The position numbers and the translations under genes were made by a program. The notes beneath the pieces were generated by a model that did no database searches, had not been told where the DNA came from, and saw nothing but the letters and a program-made list of their open reading frames with translations. From Bacteroidota bacterium (lineage in GTDB: Bacteria > Bacteroidota > Bacteroidia > Chitinophagales > Chitinophagaceae), in assembly GCA_013289015.1 (NCBI GenBank), contig JABDAV010000020.1, forward strand, positions 1-38,904: a stretch of DNA of 38,904 nt. The letters run 5' to 3'. Shown here piece by piece: positions 9,406-17,418 of this stretch. Within the stretch, counting starts at the first letter, position 1; each line of letters opens with the position of its first letter.

Positions 9406-9957
9406 ATGAGCACCGTTAAAAAACTCATCCGCGCAGTGTCAGCAGCACGCGAAGCATACTTAAACGAGGTCAGTAATGTTACAGAATTACAGGCGCAGTG
9501 GAAACCTGCACCTGAAGTATGGAATATCACTGAAATTACCGAACATCTTTTCTGGGCAGAACATGGCGCTATTGCGGTTATGTGGAAAACAATTCATGCA
9601 ATACGGGATGGTAAAACAGAAAGAACATATGATTTTGTTCATAAGGATTTGCCGGTTGAAGAGATCATCCGTCTCACCTGGCGGGAAAAAGAAATAGTTC
9701 CTGCAATGGCTGCGCCCAGGTTAGGTGGGCCTTTATCTTTCTGGAAGGCTTCTCTTGATAGCCTGCAACCTGTGCTGGAAGCATTTGGCAGCGACCTCCG
9801 GGAAATGGAATTAAGATTACAAGCTCACCCTCATCCTGTTTCAGGCCCGATGGATTTTCATCAACGCCTTGAATTTTACGCTTTCATATCAACAGGCACC
9901 GGAGCCAGGTTTTATGGCTGCTTAATGAAATGCCCTGATCGCATGTACAAAAAATAA
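9406..9957 (+). CDS. DinB-like metalloprotein, apparent C-terminal frameshift
   Basis: A DinB/YfiT-like four-helix-bundle protein, possibly a metal-dependent thiol or stress enzyme. WKPAPEVWNITEITEHLFWAEHG is the family's helix-2 region with metal-ligand histidines. The frame as it stands (183 aa) ends in a C-terminus unlike the family. The frame shifted by one base after position 9884 reads FHINRHRSQVLWLLNEMP and stops at 9938, restoring the usual last helix with RHxxQ. One T appears to be missing from the run at 9882-9884 (TTT where TTTT is expected). The gene is therefore mutated or the base is a sequencing error. It lies 3 bases before the SRPBCC gene and is probably cotranscribed with it. 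Confidence 0.75.
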   Translation: MSTVKKLIRAVSAAREAYLNEVSNVTELQAQWKPAPEVWNITEITEHLFWAEHGAIAVMWKTIHAIRDGKTERTYDFVHKDLPVEEIIRLTWREKEIVPAMAAPRLGGPLSFWKASLDSLQPVLEAFGSDLREMELRLQAHPHPVSGPMDFHQRLEFYAFISTGTGARFYGCLMKCPDRMYKK

Positions 9958-9960
9958 TCA

Positions 9961-10434
9961 ATGCCTTTAATCAAGCTTGAAACAACAATTAACGCTGCAA
10001 TTGAAATTTGTTTTGATTTATCAAGGAGTATTGACCTGCATAAAATTTCAACAGCCAAAACAAATGAAACTGCAGTAGGCGGCATTACAAAAGGTTTGAT
10101 CAATTATAATGAGTTTGTAACATGGCAGGCAAAACATTTTGGTATCAGGCAAAAGCTAACATCAAAAATCACAGTTTATAACAGACCATTTCATTTTTGC
10201 GATGAACAAATAAATGGTGCATTTAAAAAAATAAAACACGATCATTATTTTTTTGAAAGAGACAATATGGTCTTAATGACTGACGATTTCTTATTTGAAT
10301 CACCGTTCGGAATTGTAGGGCATACTTTCAATAAACTTGTTTTAACGGAATACCTGAAAAGATTTTTAATGGAACGAAATCAAATTATAAAAGATTATGC
10401 AGAAACAGGCAAATGGAAACAATTATTGCTTTAA
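9961..10434 (+). CDS. SRPBCC-fold protein (START/Bet v1-like)
   Basis: A 157-aa cytoplasmic protein with the arrangement of SRPBCC ligand-binding proteins. It begins LIKLETTINAAIEICFDLSRSIDLHKIS and continues with GLINYNEFVTWQAKHFGIRQKLTSKIT and a terminal helix LTEYLKRFLMERNQIIKDYAE. Similar proteins are often named cell-division-inhibitor-like, but no function is established. It follows the DinB-like gene almost directly. Confidence 0.8.
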   Translation: MPLIKLETTINAAIEICFDLSRSIDLHKISTAKTNETAVGGITKGLINYNEFVTWQAKHFGIRQKLTSKITVYNRPFHFCDEQINGAFKKIKHDHYFFERDNMVLMTDDFLFESPFGIVGHTFNKLVLTEYLKRFLMERNQIIKDYAETGKWKQLLL

Positions 10435-10607
10435 GCTATTCTCAATATTTTAGGTTAAAGCAATGGCAATAATCTTTTTAATTGCAGACTTACTTTTTGT
10501 TTTCGCATTCATGAGCTTGAGCTAACCTGCAAACGTTTCAATTAATAAAATGTATCTTCAAATGCCAAACACTGCTGCAGTTTGTATAACTTTTAATCGT
10601 TGATCAA

Positions 10608-10973
10608 ATGAACCAGGAAATTAAATGGCGCTCAAAGCCGGATTCACAGGATTACCCCGCTGCTCTGTCATATCTTAAACTGATATACACGGAAGATGCT
10701 GCTAAAAAATTTGTGGCACGTTTAAAGAAAACTTCAGTTACAAATTTTACGGCGAAAGATGTATTCCGGGCCTCTTCGCTTTCGCTGCCCGGCGTGAGTA
10801 ATTTTCATGTAGAAAAAGACAGAAAGAAAATAAGAGAGGGGGAGAAGCTATCCCCGATTCTTCTTGTAAGAGATACAGCAAATGGCAGGGTTGTTATTGC
10901 CGATGGCTATCACAGGCTGTGTGCAGTCTATTCGTTTGATGAAGATGGAGTAATTCCATGCAGGATTGTTTAA
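10608..10973 (+). CDS. Small protein with ParB-like C-terminal motif
   Basis: A 121-aa soluble protein. The second half, LSPILLVRDTANGRVVIADGYHRLCAVY, resembles the ParB/Srx-fold core in which a strand is followed by DGxHRxxA; the N-terminal half has no recognised domain. It is far too short for a chromosome-partition ParB, lacks an HTH, and is not beside the parA-like gene at 18244. The function is unknown. It stands alone on the plus strand and ends before a strong hairpin at 10997. Confidence 0.65.
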   Translation: MNQEIKWRSKPDSQDYPAALSYLKLIYTEDAAKKFVARLKKTSVTNFTAKDVFRASSLSLPGVSNFHVEKDRKKIREGEKLSPILLVRDTANGRVVIADGYHRLCAVYSFDEDGVIPCRIV

Positions 10974-10996
10974 TTATATTTTGTTATATAGATACA

Positions 10997-11026
10997 AATA
11001 AGGCTTCGCAATTGCGAAACCTTATT
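10997..11026. terminator. Bidirectional hairpin (possible terminator)
   Basis: AATAAGG-c-TTCGCAA / TTGCGAA-a-CCTTATT is a 15-bp-arm inverted repeat with a single mismatch and no loop as DNA. It lies 24 bases after the ParB-like gene on one side and 18 bases after the stop of the T9SS remnant on the other. U-runs are poor on both sides, so termination is inferred from position and stem strength. Confidence 0.5.
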
Positions 11027-11044
11027 GCGGTTGTAAAAATTGTA

Positions 11045-11227
11045 TTACGGTTCTATAATCAGCTTTTGTGTTGTATAGTTCCCTTTATCATCAAACACTG
11101 TTATAAAATAAATCCCATTTGCATAATGAGAAACGTCTAATGTTGTTTGATTCATTTTTACCATTAATGATTTTTTCGGAGTTTTTTCAATTCCGACATT
11201 CGTCGGAACCGAACCGAAAGAGGCGCC
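11045..11227 (-). pseudogene. Orphan T9SS C-terminal sorting-domain remnant
   Basis: On the minus strand this frame reads about 60 codons and ends with VSHYANGIYFITVFDDKGNY and then QKLIIEP before TAA at 11045. That is the classic end of a type IX secretion type-A C-terminal sorting domain (LDVSxxxxGIYFIxVxDxxG...KLIIE). An in-frame TAA at 11228 precedes it, there is no start codon in a sensible place, and the cargo domain it should follow is missing. It is therefore the 3' tail of a deleted secreted protein gene. A hairpin (TTCCGAC 11191-11197, GTCGGAA 11202-11208) lies within the fragment. The following hairpin at 10997 may be its old terminator. Confidence 0.7.
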
Positions 11228-11461
11228 TTATGTTACAATTGGTAACAACCTGAATTACACACGTTAATTATTCTGAAGCTCAGGCTAATTTTATATTTAA
11301 GGCGATTACAGCTATTTCTTAACCTGGCGCGTATGCGCAGGAGCGGGAGAGGTTTTATTTTGCCTTCTTTGCGCATTACTTCTTGGAACACCGCTCGGCA
11401 AAATCATATGAATCTCCGGTTACTTCTTTAGATGAGTTATGATAGTTTGAAAGAACGAAAT
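11228..11461. other. Intergenic remainder, nothing assigned
   Basis: Between the sorting-domain remnant and the hypothetical gene at 11462 I see no supported gene. A 39-codon plus-strand frame starting after a stop near 11320 has coding-like composition but no start and no recognisable family; it may be another relic. A short GCGCgtatGCGC hairpin lies near 11327. Confidence 0.4.
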
Positions 11462-11821
11462 TTACCTGGAAAGAAAATTATTTGGAATGCGCATACCCTG
11501 CTCATCATCCAATACCTTTTTCATAACTTTTTTTAATCTTACGGGAAGTATCTTTTTCTCTTCTTCTGTTAGCGGATGTACAATTTCAATGAATTCATCT
11601 TCATCATTATAGTAACCAAAATACAAATCGTAATAATCATTAAGGTGCAGGCGCACTGATATCTCTTTATCTTCCTCGTATTGATGGGTTGTAATGATTG
11701 ACCATTGATCCTCTTCTAAAAAATCAAAATGTATTTCAACGGGATCTATAGTCAGTATTTCGGTTATTAATTTTTCAATTACATCAGCCGAATGATTTTT
11801 TATTAATTCTTCAAATGTCAT
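11462..11821 (-). CDS. Acidic hypothetical protein
   Basis: A 119-aa protein of no family I recognise. It is strongly acidic (for example DFLEEDQW, YEEDKEIS, YNDEDEFIEIVHPLTEEEKK), with a predicted N-terminal helix, four or five short strands in the middle (VEIHFDFL, WSIITTHQY, EISVRLHLN, YYDLYFGYY) and a C-terminal basic helix LPVRLKKVMKKVL. This alternation and the sense-strand ATG with ordinary codon use make it a likely real gene. The composition is reminiscent of small immunity proteins, but nothing nearby supports that. Confidence 0.6.
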   Translation of the reverse strand: MTFEELIKNHSADVIEKLITEILTIDPVEIHFDFLEEDQWSIITTHQYEEDKEISVRLHLNDYYDLYFGYYNDEDEFIEIVHPLTEEEKKILPVRLKKVMKKVLDDEQGMRIPNNFLSR

Positions 11822-12133
11822 AATCGGGTTTCATAAATGTCATTGAAGATAAAGATTATCCTTGCATATATGGCATTTCTCAATTTAAACACTAAATATT
11901 TGCGCTATAAATTTCTGCAATGGCGCTTTTATTTAATAACCACTCACAATATTTATTTAGAATAATTGACAAACTCCAAACGTTTGCGCTGGTTGTGCTT
12001 ATGTGGATTCTCCTATTACTACCCTTAAGCGAAGCAGCGTGAGATGTACTGCAACTGGTAAAACATTTTAACTACAGATTAATAAAAAGTTTTTAGAATT
12101 TAATATGAATACCTTTAACAGCAAATAAAGAAC
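11822..12133. other. Upstream region of the cold-shock gene
   Basis: No gene seen. It holds the divergent upstream regions of the hypothetical gene and the cold-shock gene. A possible -7 element TACCTTTA (12110-12117, one mismatch to TAnnTTTG) with TTTT 16 bases upstream precedes the cold-shock start; this is weak evidence. Confidence 0.4.
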
Positions 12134-12331
12134 ATGAAAGAAAAAGGAACAGTAAAGTTTTTTAATGAATCAAAAGGTTTTGGTTTTATAACAGATGGCA
12201 AAGGGAAAGACTATTTTGTACATTCTTCAGCGCTTAACGGGTCTGTATTAACAGAAGGTACAAAAGTTGAATTTGAAAAGAGACAAGGACAAAAAGGTCT
12301 TGAAGCTTTTAATATATCTGTGATCAGTTAA
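12134..12331 (+). CDS. Cold-shock domain protein
   Basis: A 65-aa single cold-shock domain, full length for the CspA family. RNP1 is KGFGFI (14-19) and RNP2 is DYFVH (26-30); most relatives have DIFVH or DVFVH, so the Tyr is a mild variation. It binds single-stranded nucleic acid and acts as an RNA chaperone. It is monocistronic, followed by an imperfect hairpin (12430) and a shared terminator (12550). Confidence 0.93.
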   Translation: MKEKGTVKFFNESKGFGFITDGKGKDYFVHSSALNGSVLTEGTKVEFEKRQGQKGLEAFNISVIS

Positions 12332-12429
12332 CGGGTTTTAAATGCTTATAACTACTTTGACGAAGTGTTATGCAAATTCTTATTTAAAATAAATGTTTTT
12401 TTCCCGTTCACTGCTGCGCATCCTGCATA

Positions 12430-12474
12430 AGTTACTTTATTATGAGAGCCTTATAACAACATAATAAAGCAACT
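12430..12474. repeat. 15-bp inverted repeat downstream of the cold-shock gene
   Basis: AGTTaCTTTATTATG (12430-12444) pairs with CATAATAAAGcAACT (12460-12474) with one mismatch around a 15-base loop. There is no T-run directly after it. It lies 98 bases after the cold-shock stop and could stabilise the 3' end of that mRNA; the role is inferred. Confidence 0.6.
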
Positions 12475-12549
12475 AAACCCATCTCCGGATGGTAGGAGTT
12501 TTATGTACAGAATATAAAAAAAGCTATTGATAATAAGTTAGTGTAAATT

Positions 12550-12576
12550 AAAAATCCCGCCAACGGCGGGATTTTT
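12550..12576. terminator. Bidirectional intrinsic terminator
   Basis: AAAAATCCCGCC-aac-GGCGGGATTTTT is a perfect 12-bp stem with a 3-base loop and T-runs on either strand. It lies 24 bases after the superoxide dismutase stop (minus) and also ends transcripts from the cold-shock gene (plus). Confidence 0.93.
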
Positions 12577-12600
12577 ATAAATTATATAAGCGCTTATATA

Positions 12601-13203
12601 TTATTTTGCTTTATCAAAATTTTCCTGCACTTTATTCCAGTTGATCACGTTCCATATTGCACCTAAATAATCAGGGCGTTTATTCTGGTATTTCAAATAA
12701 TAAGCATGTTCCCAAACATCAATCCCAAGTACCGGGGTACCTTTTACATCAGCAACATCCATTAAAGGATTATCCTGGTTAGGTGTTGAAGTAATCTCTA
12801 ATTTTCCATCTCTTGAAATCAACCAGACCCAGCCGCTGCCGAAACGCCCAACACCTGCCGCATTGAATTTTGTTTTGAATTCATCGAAAGAACCAAATGT
12901 GCTGTTGATAGCTTCAGCCAAACTTCCCGAAGGTGCACCACCATCACTTGATAAAATATCCCAAAAGAACGTATGATTCCAGTGGCCGCCTCCATTGTTA
13001 CGAACAGCCGGGGAAATCTTGCCTGCACTGGCAACCAGTTCTTCAAGTGATTTATTTTCGTTATCAGTACCTGCAATTGCCTTATTCAGATTATCAACGT
13101 AAGCCTGGTGGTGTTTGTCGTGATGAATTTTCATTGTTTGTTCATCTATGTGCGGCTCTAATGCATCGTATGCATACGGCAGCGGAGGTAATGTAAATGC
13201 CAT
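12601..13203 (-). CDS. sodA: Fe/Mn superoxide dismutase
   Basis: A 200-aa cytoplasmic enzyme converting superoxide to H2O2 and O2. Metal ligands are visible: His in [15 protein letters not shown] (H27), His in [10 protein letters not shown], and Asp and His in [11 protein letters not shown] near the C-terminus. GGH in the second motif and Gln in TPNQDNP are typical of the Mn-type or cambialistic group, because Fe-type enzymes usually carry the Gln in the AAQxWNH motif; metal preference still needs assay. No signal peptide. It has a -7 element at 13273 and a strong terminator at 12550. Confidence 0.96.
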   Translation of the reverse strand: MAFTLPPLPYAYDALEPHIDEQTMKIHHDKHHQAYVDNLNKAIAGTDNENKSLEELVASAGKISPAVRNNGGGHWNHTFFWDILSSDGGAPSGSLAEAINSTFGSFDEFKTKFNAAGVGRFGSGWVWLISRDGKLEITSTPNQDNPLMDVADVKGTPVLGIDVWEHAYYLKYQNKRPDYLGAIWNVINWNKVQENFDKAK

Positions 13204-13272
13204 AATTATTGATTTTTAGATTTCTGATTTAATGATGTATGATTTACAAAAAATCTTATTTATAAAGGATAA

Positions 13273-13280
13273 CAAATTTA
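13273..13280 (-). promoter_or_regulatory. -7 promoter element of sodA
   Basis: On the minus strand this reads TAAATTTG, a perfect TAnnTTTG match, about 70 bases before the sodA start. The -33 side is only weakly matched (TTTC or TGGTTT). Confidence 0.5.
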
Positions 13281-13369
13281 ATGCGAGGTAATGAAACCAG
13301 GGTTAATTCTTTCTTATATCGGAAATTAGCCCTGTTGATGATTGATTTTATGAAAAAGTGTCAGCCACC

Positions 13370-13813
13370 TCATCTTTTTTGTTGAAAAAAAGTTTTCATT
13401 ATTGCAGCACATTCTTCTTTCAGAACACCTGTTCTTATTTTTGTTTTTGGATGAAAAGGAAAATTAGGTTGCGTTATACGGCGATGACCATTCTTTTCAT
13501 CATCAGCTCCCCAAATCAAACGATCCAGTTTACTCCAATACATAGCGCCGGTACACATTAAACAAGGTTCAACTGTTACATACAAAGCAGCATCAGGCAA
13601 ATATTTGCTTCCTAAAAAATTATACGCTGATGTAAGCGCAAGTATTTCTGCGTGTGCGGTTGAATCGTTCAATCGTTCTGTCATGTTATGTGCCCGGGCA
13701 ATGATCTTTTGATTGATAACAATTACTGCTCCAACAGGAATTTCATCTTCGTCAAAAGCTTTCTCTGCTTCACGCAAAGCCTGCTGCATATAGTATTCAT
13801 CATTCAATAACAT
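13370..13813 (-). CDS. tadA: TadA-like nucleoside deaminase
   Basis: A 147-aa zinc deaminase of the cytidine/deoxycytidylate deaminase superfamily. The zinc and catalytic motifs are H54-A-E56 and P83-C-L-M-C87, spaced as in tRNA adenosine-34 deaminase (A to I in the wobble base); EIPVGAVIV near the N-terminus also fits TadA. Some Bacteroidota carry a second guanine-deaminase-like relative, so tRNA specificity is likely but not certain. Its ATG overlaps the stop of the upstream hydrolase (TAATG), suggesting translational coupling. Confidence 0.85.
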   Translation of the reverse strand: MLLNDEYYMQQALREAEKAFDEDEIPVGAVIVINQKIIARAHNMTERLNDSTAHAEILALTSAYNFLGSKYLPDAALYVTVEPCLMCTGAMYWSKLDRLIWGADDEKNGHRRITQPNFPFHPKTKIRTGVLKEECAAIMKTFFQQKR

Positions 13814-14844
13814 TAGTTGCTGTTTGAAAAATTTCCCGCATCCACATCATGAATAAAATTGATGATACCGGGATAAAAATGTTTCTGATCATCCCACATG
13901 GCGAGATGGCTTCCTTCAGGGCAATACAAATATCTTCCCTGCCTAACCTGTTTGCTCATCCAATCCATATAACCAGGATCCATCGTGTCATACTTTGCAC
14001 CCACCATTAGTGCAGGAACAATTATCTGCGGAAGTTTTTTGCTAATATCCCAATTGATCAAACGGCCGCCCGTTTTAAATTCACTTGGCCCCTGCATCAT
14101 AACATAAATAGCAGGGTTATAATGCTTGAATGCTCGTTTCAGCGGATCGGGCCAATCTGCCAAACGACATAAATGTTGTTTATAAAATTCATTGAACACT
14201 AATGTTTGATAAGTTGAATCTCCGTACTCGTTTTTATCTTCATAAGCCATCAAAGAATCAACTAATGATTTACGCATCTGGCTGCGTAGTTTAAGATTAT
14301 ACTTTGCATATTCAGGAATACTTGCCATCATATTGCAAACAATCAATCCTTTTAAATTCTGCTGGTACTTCAACGCATACTCCATTGCAAGAATGCCGCC
14401 CCATGAATTTCCCAGTAAATAAAAATTGTCTTTATTTAAATTAAGCGCTTTACGTACCTGTTCCACTTCATCAACAAACCTGTCTGTTGTCCACAAACTG
14501 CTGTCTGTTGGTTGATCGCTGTAATAAGAACCCAACTGATCATACTCTATCATTTTAAAACCCTGTTGCGGAAAAAAGCTTTCAAAACATTCCATGTATT
14601 CATGTGTGAAAGCAGGGCCTCCATGCAGCAACAAAATTTTTATACGCGGATTATTACCGATGGTTTTCGTCCAGACTTTAAATGTACCAACAGGTGTTGT
14701 TATGAGAATCATTTTAACGCCCGCAGTTTGAACGCCGCTATCCTGCGGAGCAAAATAATCTGCAACCGTTATGGTGGTGTTGTTTTTATTTTCTGTGCAT
14801 GAAAAAAATACAATGCAAACTACAGCGAATATAAAAGCTCTCAT
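13813..14844 (-). CDS. Proline-iminopeptidase-like alpha/beta hydrolase lipoprotein
   Basis: A 343-aa predicted lipoprotein: signal peptide with lipobox FFSC (Cys16), then an alpha/beta-hydrolase fold. LLLHGGPAFTHEY and MIEYDQLGSYYSD match the HGGPG and YDQxGxGxS signatures of peptidase family S33. The nucleophile is S147 in GNSWGG; Asp in GAKYDTMDP and His in EGSHLAMW complete a triad. It probably releases N-terminal residues from short peptides in the periplasm. The usual YDQRG Arg is Leu here. It is the middle gene of an AsmA-hydrolase-TadA operon, with a 38-base gap upstream and a 1-base overlap downstream. Confidence 0.88.
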   Translation of the reverse strand: MRAFIFAVVCIVFFSCTENKNNTTITVADYFAPQDSGVQTAGVKMILITTPVGTFKVWTKTIGNNPRIKILLLHGGPAFTHEYMECFESFFPQQGFKMIEYDQLGSYYSDQPTDSSLWTTDRFVDEVEQVRKALNLNKDNFYLLGNSWGGILAMEYALKYQQNLKGLIVCNMMASIPEYAKYNLKLRSQMRKSLVDSLMAYEDKNEYGDSTYQTLVFNEFYKQHLCRLADWPDPLKRAFKHYNPAIYVMMQGPSEFKTGGRLINWDISKKLPQIIVPALMVGAKYDTMDPGYMDWMSKQVRQGRYLYCPEGSHLAMWDDQKHFYPGIINFIHDVDAGNFSNSN

Positions 14845-14882
14845 AAAGCATAATTGTAATAATAAAAATACAGCAGGAAATA

Positions 14883-17369
14883 CTAATCGCTTTTCTCTGT
14901 ATGTTTTGCGTTTTTCTTCTCCCTGTGTTTCTTTTCTTTCTTATAACCATTGAAAATATCTAACCCAACCTTAATCTGGCCATCATCGCCTGTTTTTGCT
15001 CTCAGGTTAACACTCTTTCCTGGCTTGGCATTCTTATCAATATTTCTGAAATCATCAGGACTGCTTTTAAGACTCGAAAAAGGAACCTGTATTAAAATAT
15101 CAGTTTTGTTTGAAAAACTGTAAACACCTTCTATATACATTACCAGTGCAGAAGAAATAACAGGCATGCGATGAATATAAATATCGCCATTCTTTATATC
15201 GAATGTATCGCTTAGCTCTGTAAACTGAATATTGTTCAGATCGCGGTTTTTGAACACATATTTCTGGATGCCTAATATGGGTTTGAAATTAATGAGTGAA
15301 GCATCTTTAAGCAAGAATTGCATCTTGCCATTCATTGTAGAAGGAACAAATTTCCCTGACCGGTTTATGTTGGCAGCAATACTCGCCTTTGCAGTCAATA
15401 CGCCATTTATATTGGCATAAGTGAGTGATGTTTGCCCGAAGTTATCAAAGGCATAAAAAAGTTTTCGCACATTCATATGCTGCAGGTTCATTTGAATGTT
15501 TGCCTGGCTTACAGCATCATCAATATGGTGCACTTTTGCACTAAGATCAAGGCTGCCATCAGCATGTTGCAGATAGGCTTTTTGAACTTCCCAGTTATCA
15601 CCATTAAAAGATAGATTGGCAATAACATTACTTGCCTTGAACTTATTGAGTGATAATTGCTGCGCTTTAAGACTAACGCTTACAACACCATTCTCCATTG
15701 CATCATCAACAGCATTAAAAGTTGTAATAAAACTTTTTTTCTTTTTGGATGAAGTTTTTGCCTTTCCAAACATTGAACTGAAGCCTGACATATCAATGGC
15801 AGGAGAATATACATTGCAATTGATGTTTGCCTTGCCCGGCTCTTTATCAGATATCCTGTTTAAATTTTTGCCATCGAGATCTATGGTGAAGTGATTTGTA
15901 TTTACATCACATTTAAAATTATGCATTGTAAGATTGTTGCCTATTATAAAAAGCTTGCCGTTACAATCTGAAAAAGTTACATCACGGGGCAGGTATACTA
16001 CTTTACCATTTTGAATTTCTATCTCTGCATTCAAAAGATTTAGCAGGTAAGGATCGGGAACAAGCGGCCCGTTATAAGCGAGGTATAATTTCGCATTGCC
16101 TTCAACAAAACTCAACGTGGCAGAACCAAGCGCTTCATCCAATTGCGGCAATGTACATTGCGAATAAAATTCAAACTTAATAAGCGGCTTTGTTAAGTTG
16201 GTTACAATAATCTTAGGTGTGTTTAATTGTATAGCTCCCCACTTACTTGTAAAGCTGGTAATCGTAACTGTTGAGTTTGAATCATCCGGTTGTATGCCTG
16301 TATTTACCTGGTTAATATAAGAGCCTGAAAAATTGCAGTTATTTAAATTAACTACCGGCGTTGTTATATTATTATTCTCTGTTTTGAAATCAACATGCAC
16401 CGACGGATCCCCTTTTTTAGCTAAAGAGCCACTGACGGATGCAGTAACATCAACCGGCTCGGTAAGATTCATCGCTGAAAGCTTTGTTCTTGTTTTTGGC
16501 TTTAATACACTTAATGCCGCCGCGTAAGAAATTTCTTTTGTTGTTGCATTGATATTAAACTGCGCTTGTTTGAAATCGAATTTTCCTTTAATGATAAAAG
16601 GCTGTGATTGTATTTTGATCTTTGACTCGTTAATTGAAAGCACCTTATTGCTTGTATCAAATTCCAGTTTCCATTTACCACTTAATTGTTGGTTCTCCAT
16701 CCAGTAACCTTGCGGAAAATTAAAGCCAAGCCCGCGCAAAAAAATGTCGCCGTCCATAGATATATGATACTTTGAACCGGTAAGGCTTGCATCAATTTCA
16801 ACGTCATCAAACCTTCCTGCGAAGCGTTTTTTCTTAACGCCATCTTCTATTACAACAACAACATTCTTTAACGAAAGTTCTTTTAAAATTACCGGCTTTT
16901 TACCGCCCTGTTTTTCAGGTTTTTTCTTCGGTTGTAAAACATAAGTATTGTTATAGCCTTCTGCATCGGTGAACGAATGTATCAGTGCATCTTCTATGGT
17001 AATAGAACTTATTTTAACCTTGTTACCGATAAGTCCGAAAAAACTTGCTGTTCCGGTTATCTCACCTGCTTGTAAAAACGGCCTGTGGTAAAAAGAATCG
17101 CTTATCGTTACATTATTCAAAGTGATCCCGATATCGGGAAACGTGCGCCAGATGCTTATGTCAGCTTTGTCAACTTTTAATTCGCCAAGAAAGGTTTGCT
17201 TTAAATTCTCATTAATAAAACCAAGTAACTTTTCGCGTGAAGATGAAAGATAAATGCTGACGCCTGTCAACAATAAAAAATATAGAGTTCCTGCAACAGC
17301 AATAACCCGGAGCAATATGCGCACTATTCGTTTGGAAATATTTATTTTAAACTTTCGTCTTTCTGTCAT
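14883..17369 (-). CDS. AsmA-like envelope protein
   Basis: An 828-aa protein with a basic N-terminus and one membrane helix (about 16-34, LLRVIAVAGTLYFLLLTGVSIYL), followed by a long periplasmic part rich in repeated beta strands. The start ISIWRTFPDIGITLNNVTI is the classic AsmA N-terminal motif, and residues 600-800 resemble the AsmA C-terminal domain (NGKMQFLLKDASLINF). AsmA/TamB-type proteins are thought to bridge the envelope and move phospholipid toward the outer membrane. The C-terminus is a basic Lys-rich tail. GAGGAG 8 bases before the ATG is an unusually clear Shine-Dalgarno for this phylum. First gene of the operon with the hydrolase and tadA. Confidence 0.88.
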   Translation of the reverse strand: MTERRKFKINISKRIVRILLRVIAVAGTLYFLLLTGVSIYLSSSREKLLGFINENLKQTFLGELKVDKADISIWRTFPDIGITLNNVTISDSFYHRPFLQAGEITGTASFFGLIGNKVKISSITIEDALIHSFTDAEGYNNTYVLQPKKKPEKQGGKKPVILKELSLKNVVVVIEDGVKKKRFAGRFDDVEIDASLTGSKYHISMDGDIFLRGLGFNFPQGYWMENQQLSGKWKLEFDTSNKVLSINESKIKIQSQPFIIKGKFDFKQAQFNINATTKEISYAAALSVLKPKTRTKLSAMNLTEPVDVTASVSGSLAKKGDPSVHVDFKTENNNITTPVVNLNNCNFSGSYINQVNTGIQPDDSNSTVTITSFTSKWGAIQLNTPKIIVTNLTKPLIKFEFYSQCTLPQLDEALGSATLSFVEGNAKLYLAYNGPLVPDPYLLNLLNAEIEIQNGKVVYLPRDVTFSDCNGKLFIIGNNLTMHNFKCDVNTNHFTIDLDGKNLNRISDKEPGKANINCNVYSPAIDMSGFSSMFGKAKTSSKKKKSFITTFNAVDDAMENGVVSVSLKAQQLSLNKFKASNVIANLSFNGDNWEVQKAYLQHADGSLDLSAKVHHIDDAVSQANIQMNLQHMNVRKLFYAFDNFGQTSLTYANINGVLTAKASIAANINRSGKFVPSTMNGKMQFLLKDASLINFKPILGIQKYVFKNRDLNNIQFTELSDTFDIKNGDIYIHRMPVISSALVMYIEGVYSFSNKTDILIQVPFSSLKSSPDDFRNIDKNAKPGKSVNLRAKTGDDGQIKVGLDIFNGYKKEKKHREKKNAKHTEKSD

Positions 17370-17388
17370 AGGTTATACTCCTCATTAC

Positions 17389-17414
17389 AAAAAACCCCTT
17401 TTTCACAGGGGCAT
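17389..17414 (-). terminator. Intrinsic terminator after the esterase gene
   Basis: Read on the minus strand, CCCCT-gtgaaaa-AGGGG is followed by TTTTTT. It starts 5 bases after the esterase stop and lies before the AsmA start, so the esterase is probably a separate transcript. Confidence 0.7.
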
Positions 17415-17418
17415 TTGC

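Noticed and set aside
10974-12133. tRNA or other structural RNA in the gene-poor region
   Set aside because: No cloverleaf or T-loop-like GGTTCAAATCC pattern could be found on either strand by eye.
12601-13203. Exported superoxide dismutase
   Set aside because: The N-terminus [17 protein letters not shown] starts the mature fold directly; no signal peptide.
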